DNA of 33,449 nt. It comes from Deltaproteobacteria bacterium (GTDB taxonomy: Bacteria; Desulfobacterota; Desulfobacteria; Desulfobacterales; ETH-SRB1). Shown piece by piece: positions 33,144 to 33,449 of the stretch. The translations under genes and the position numbers were made by a program. Under the pieces are notes generated by a model, which ran no database searches, was not told the origin of the DNA, and saw only the letters and a list, made by a program, of their open reading frames with translations. Location: the NCBI GenBank assembly GCA_019314185.1, contig JAFCZU010000017.1:1-33449 (forward strand), in the 5' to 3' direction. Within the stretch, counting starts at the first letter, position 1, and every line of letters starts with the position of its first letter.

Positions 33144-33449
33144 ATGACAAAAGAAGAACTGTATAAATTATTGAACGAATTGCGCTCATTACCATCTGAA
33201 ACAGAATGGATGGAGTTCAAGAAAGCCGGAAGCAGTTATTCTTTCAACAAGCTGGGACAATATTTTTCTGCTTTGGGGAATGAAGCAAATCTCAAAGGCA
33301 AACCATATGGCTGGCTGATTTTTGGTGTGGAAGACAAGGCCAGAAAAATTATTGGAACTTATTATCGACGAGACAGATCCAAACTGGACAGCCTGAAGTC
33401 TGAAATTGCCAACAAAACAACCAATCGTATTACGTTTACTGAAATTCAT
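33144..33449 (+). CDS. Schlafen/AlbA_2-type ATP-binding protein, 5' part (cut by window edge)
   Basis: The first 102 codons of a gene that runs off the window. MTKEELYKLLNELRSLPSET is followed by EWMEFKKAGSS, the E-x-x-x-E-F-K core of the AlbA_2/Schlafen-like divergent domain. YFSALGNEANLKGKPYGW and LIFGVEDKARKIIGT, the typical ligand-loop strand, come next. Full-length proteins of this type (often annotated as transcriptional regulators or RecG-like ATP-binding proteins) are 350-500 aa and common in defence islands. The ATG at 33144 has no strong ribosome binding site. The function cannot be settled from this fragment. Confidence 0.8.
   Translation, partial: MTKEELYKLLNELRSLPSETEWMEFKKAGSSYSFNKLGQYFSALGNEANLKGKPYGWLIFGVEDKARKIIGTYYRRDRSKLDSLKSEIANKTTNRITFTEIH

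Overview
The window looks like a chromosomal segment of a Gram-negative bacterium, most likely a sulfate-reducer-type deltaproteobacterium (Desulfobacterota). This is inferred from AT-rich coding sequence, LPS genes (lptD, hldE), a fused CobA-HemD, the gene order lptD-nusG-like-hup-holB-ricT-metG, a ThrH-type homoserine kinase, and many short dispersed intergenic repeats. No database search was possible, so the taxon is inference.

Bases 1-21416 are ordinary core chromosome. A plus-strand heme/siroheme block (fmdB-like, hemC, cobA-hemD) is followed by about 1.2 kb that holds only a broken hypothetical gene, a perfect palindrome and repeats. A minus-strand operon then runs purM, lptD, NusG paralogue, HU/IHF-like protein, holB, ricT/PSP1 and metG, with several 4-nt ATGA/TTGA overlaps. 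Next comes a plus-strand amino-acid block: an aminotransferase broken by an internal deletion, hom with an ACT domain, and thrH. It is followed by a YbgC-type thioesterase, hldE, a UPF0235 gene and an initiator tRNA-Met with its own promoter and terminator. On the minus strand are nth and a 144-aa protein made of two copies of one domain; ispG follows on the plus strand.

From about 21.4 kb to the end the content changes to an accessory, defence-island-like region on the plus strand. It starts with an ORF6N-domain gene beside a remnant of a second copy. The core is a 1132-aa PLD-nuclease/SNF2-type helicase fusion, a 67-aa antitoxin-like protein and a 1113-aa Eco57I-type adenine methylase. These are followed by a 217-aa unknown protein and a DprA/SLOG-like protein. 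Two further proteins each carry an RX4H HEPN-like motif; the first is bracketed by integron attC-like sites and the second has four CxxC zinc knuckles. The 3' stub of a second Eco57I-type methylase and the start of a Schlafen/AlbA_2-type gene, cut by the window edge, close the region.

The most interesting reading is that helicase-nuclease, small protein, methylase, 217-aa protein and DprA-like protein form a modification-plus-restriction defence locus distinct from a textbook R-M system. HEPN genes appear to have been delivered next to it as integron-like cassettes. No integrase, transposase or CRISPR array is visible in the window.
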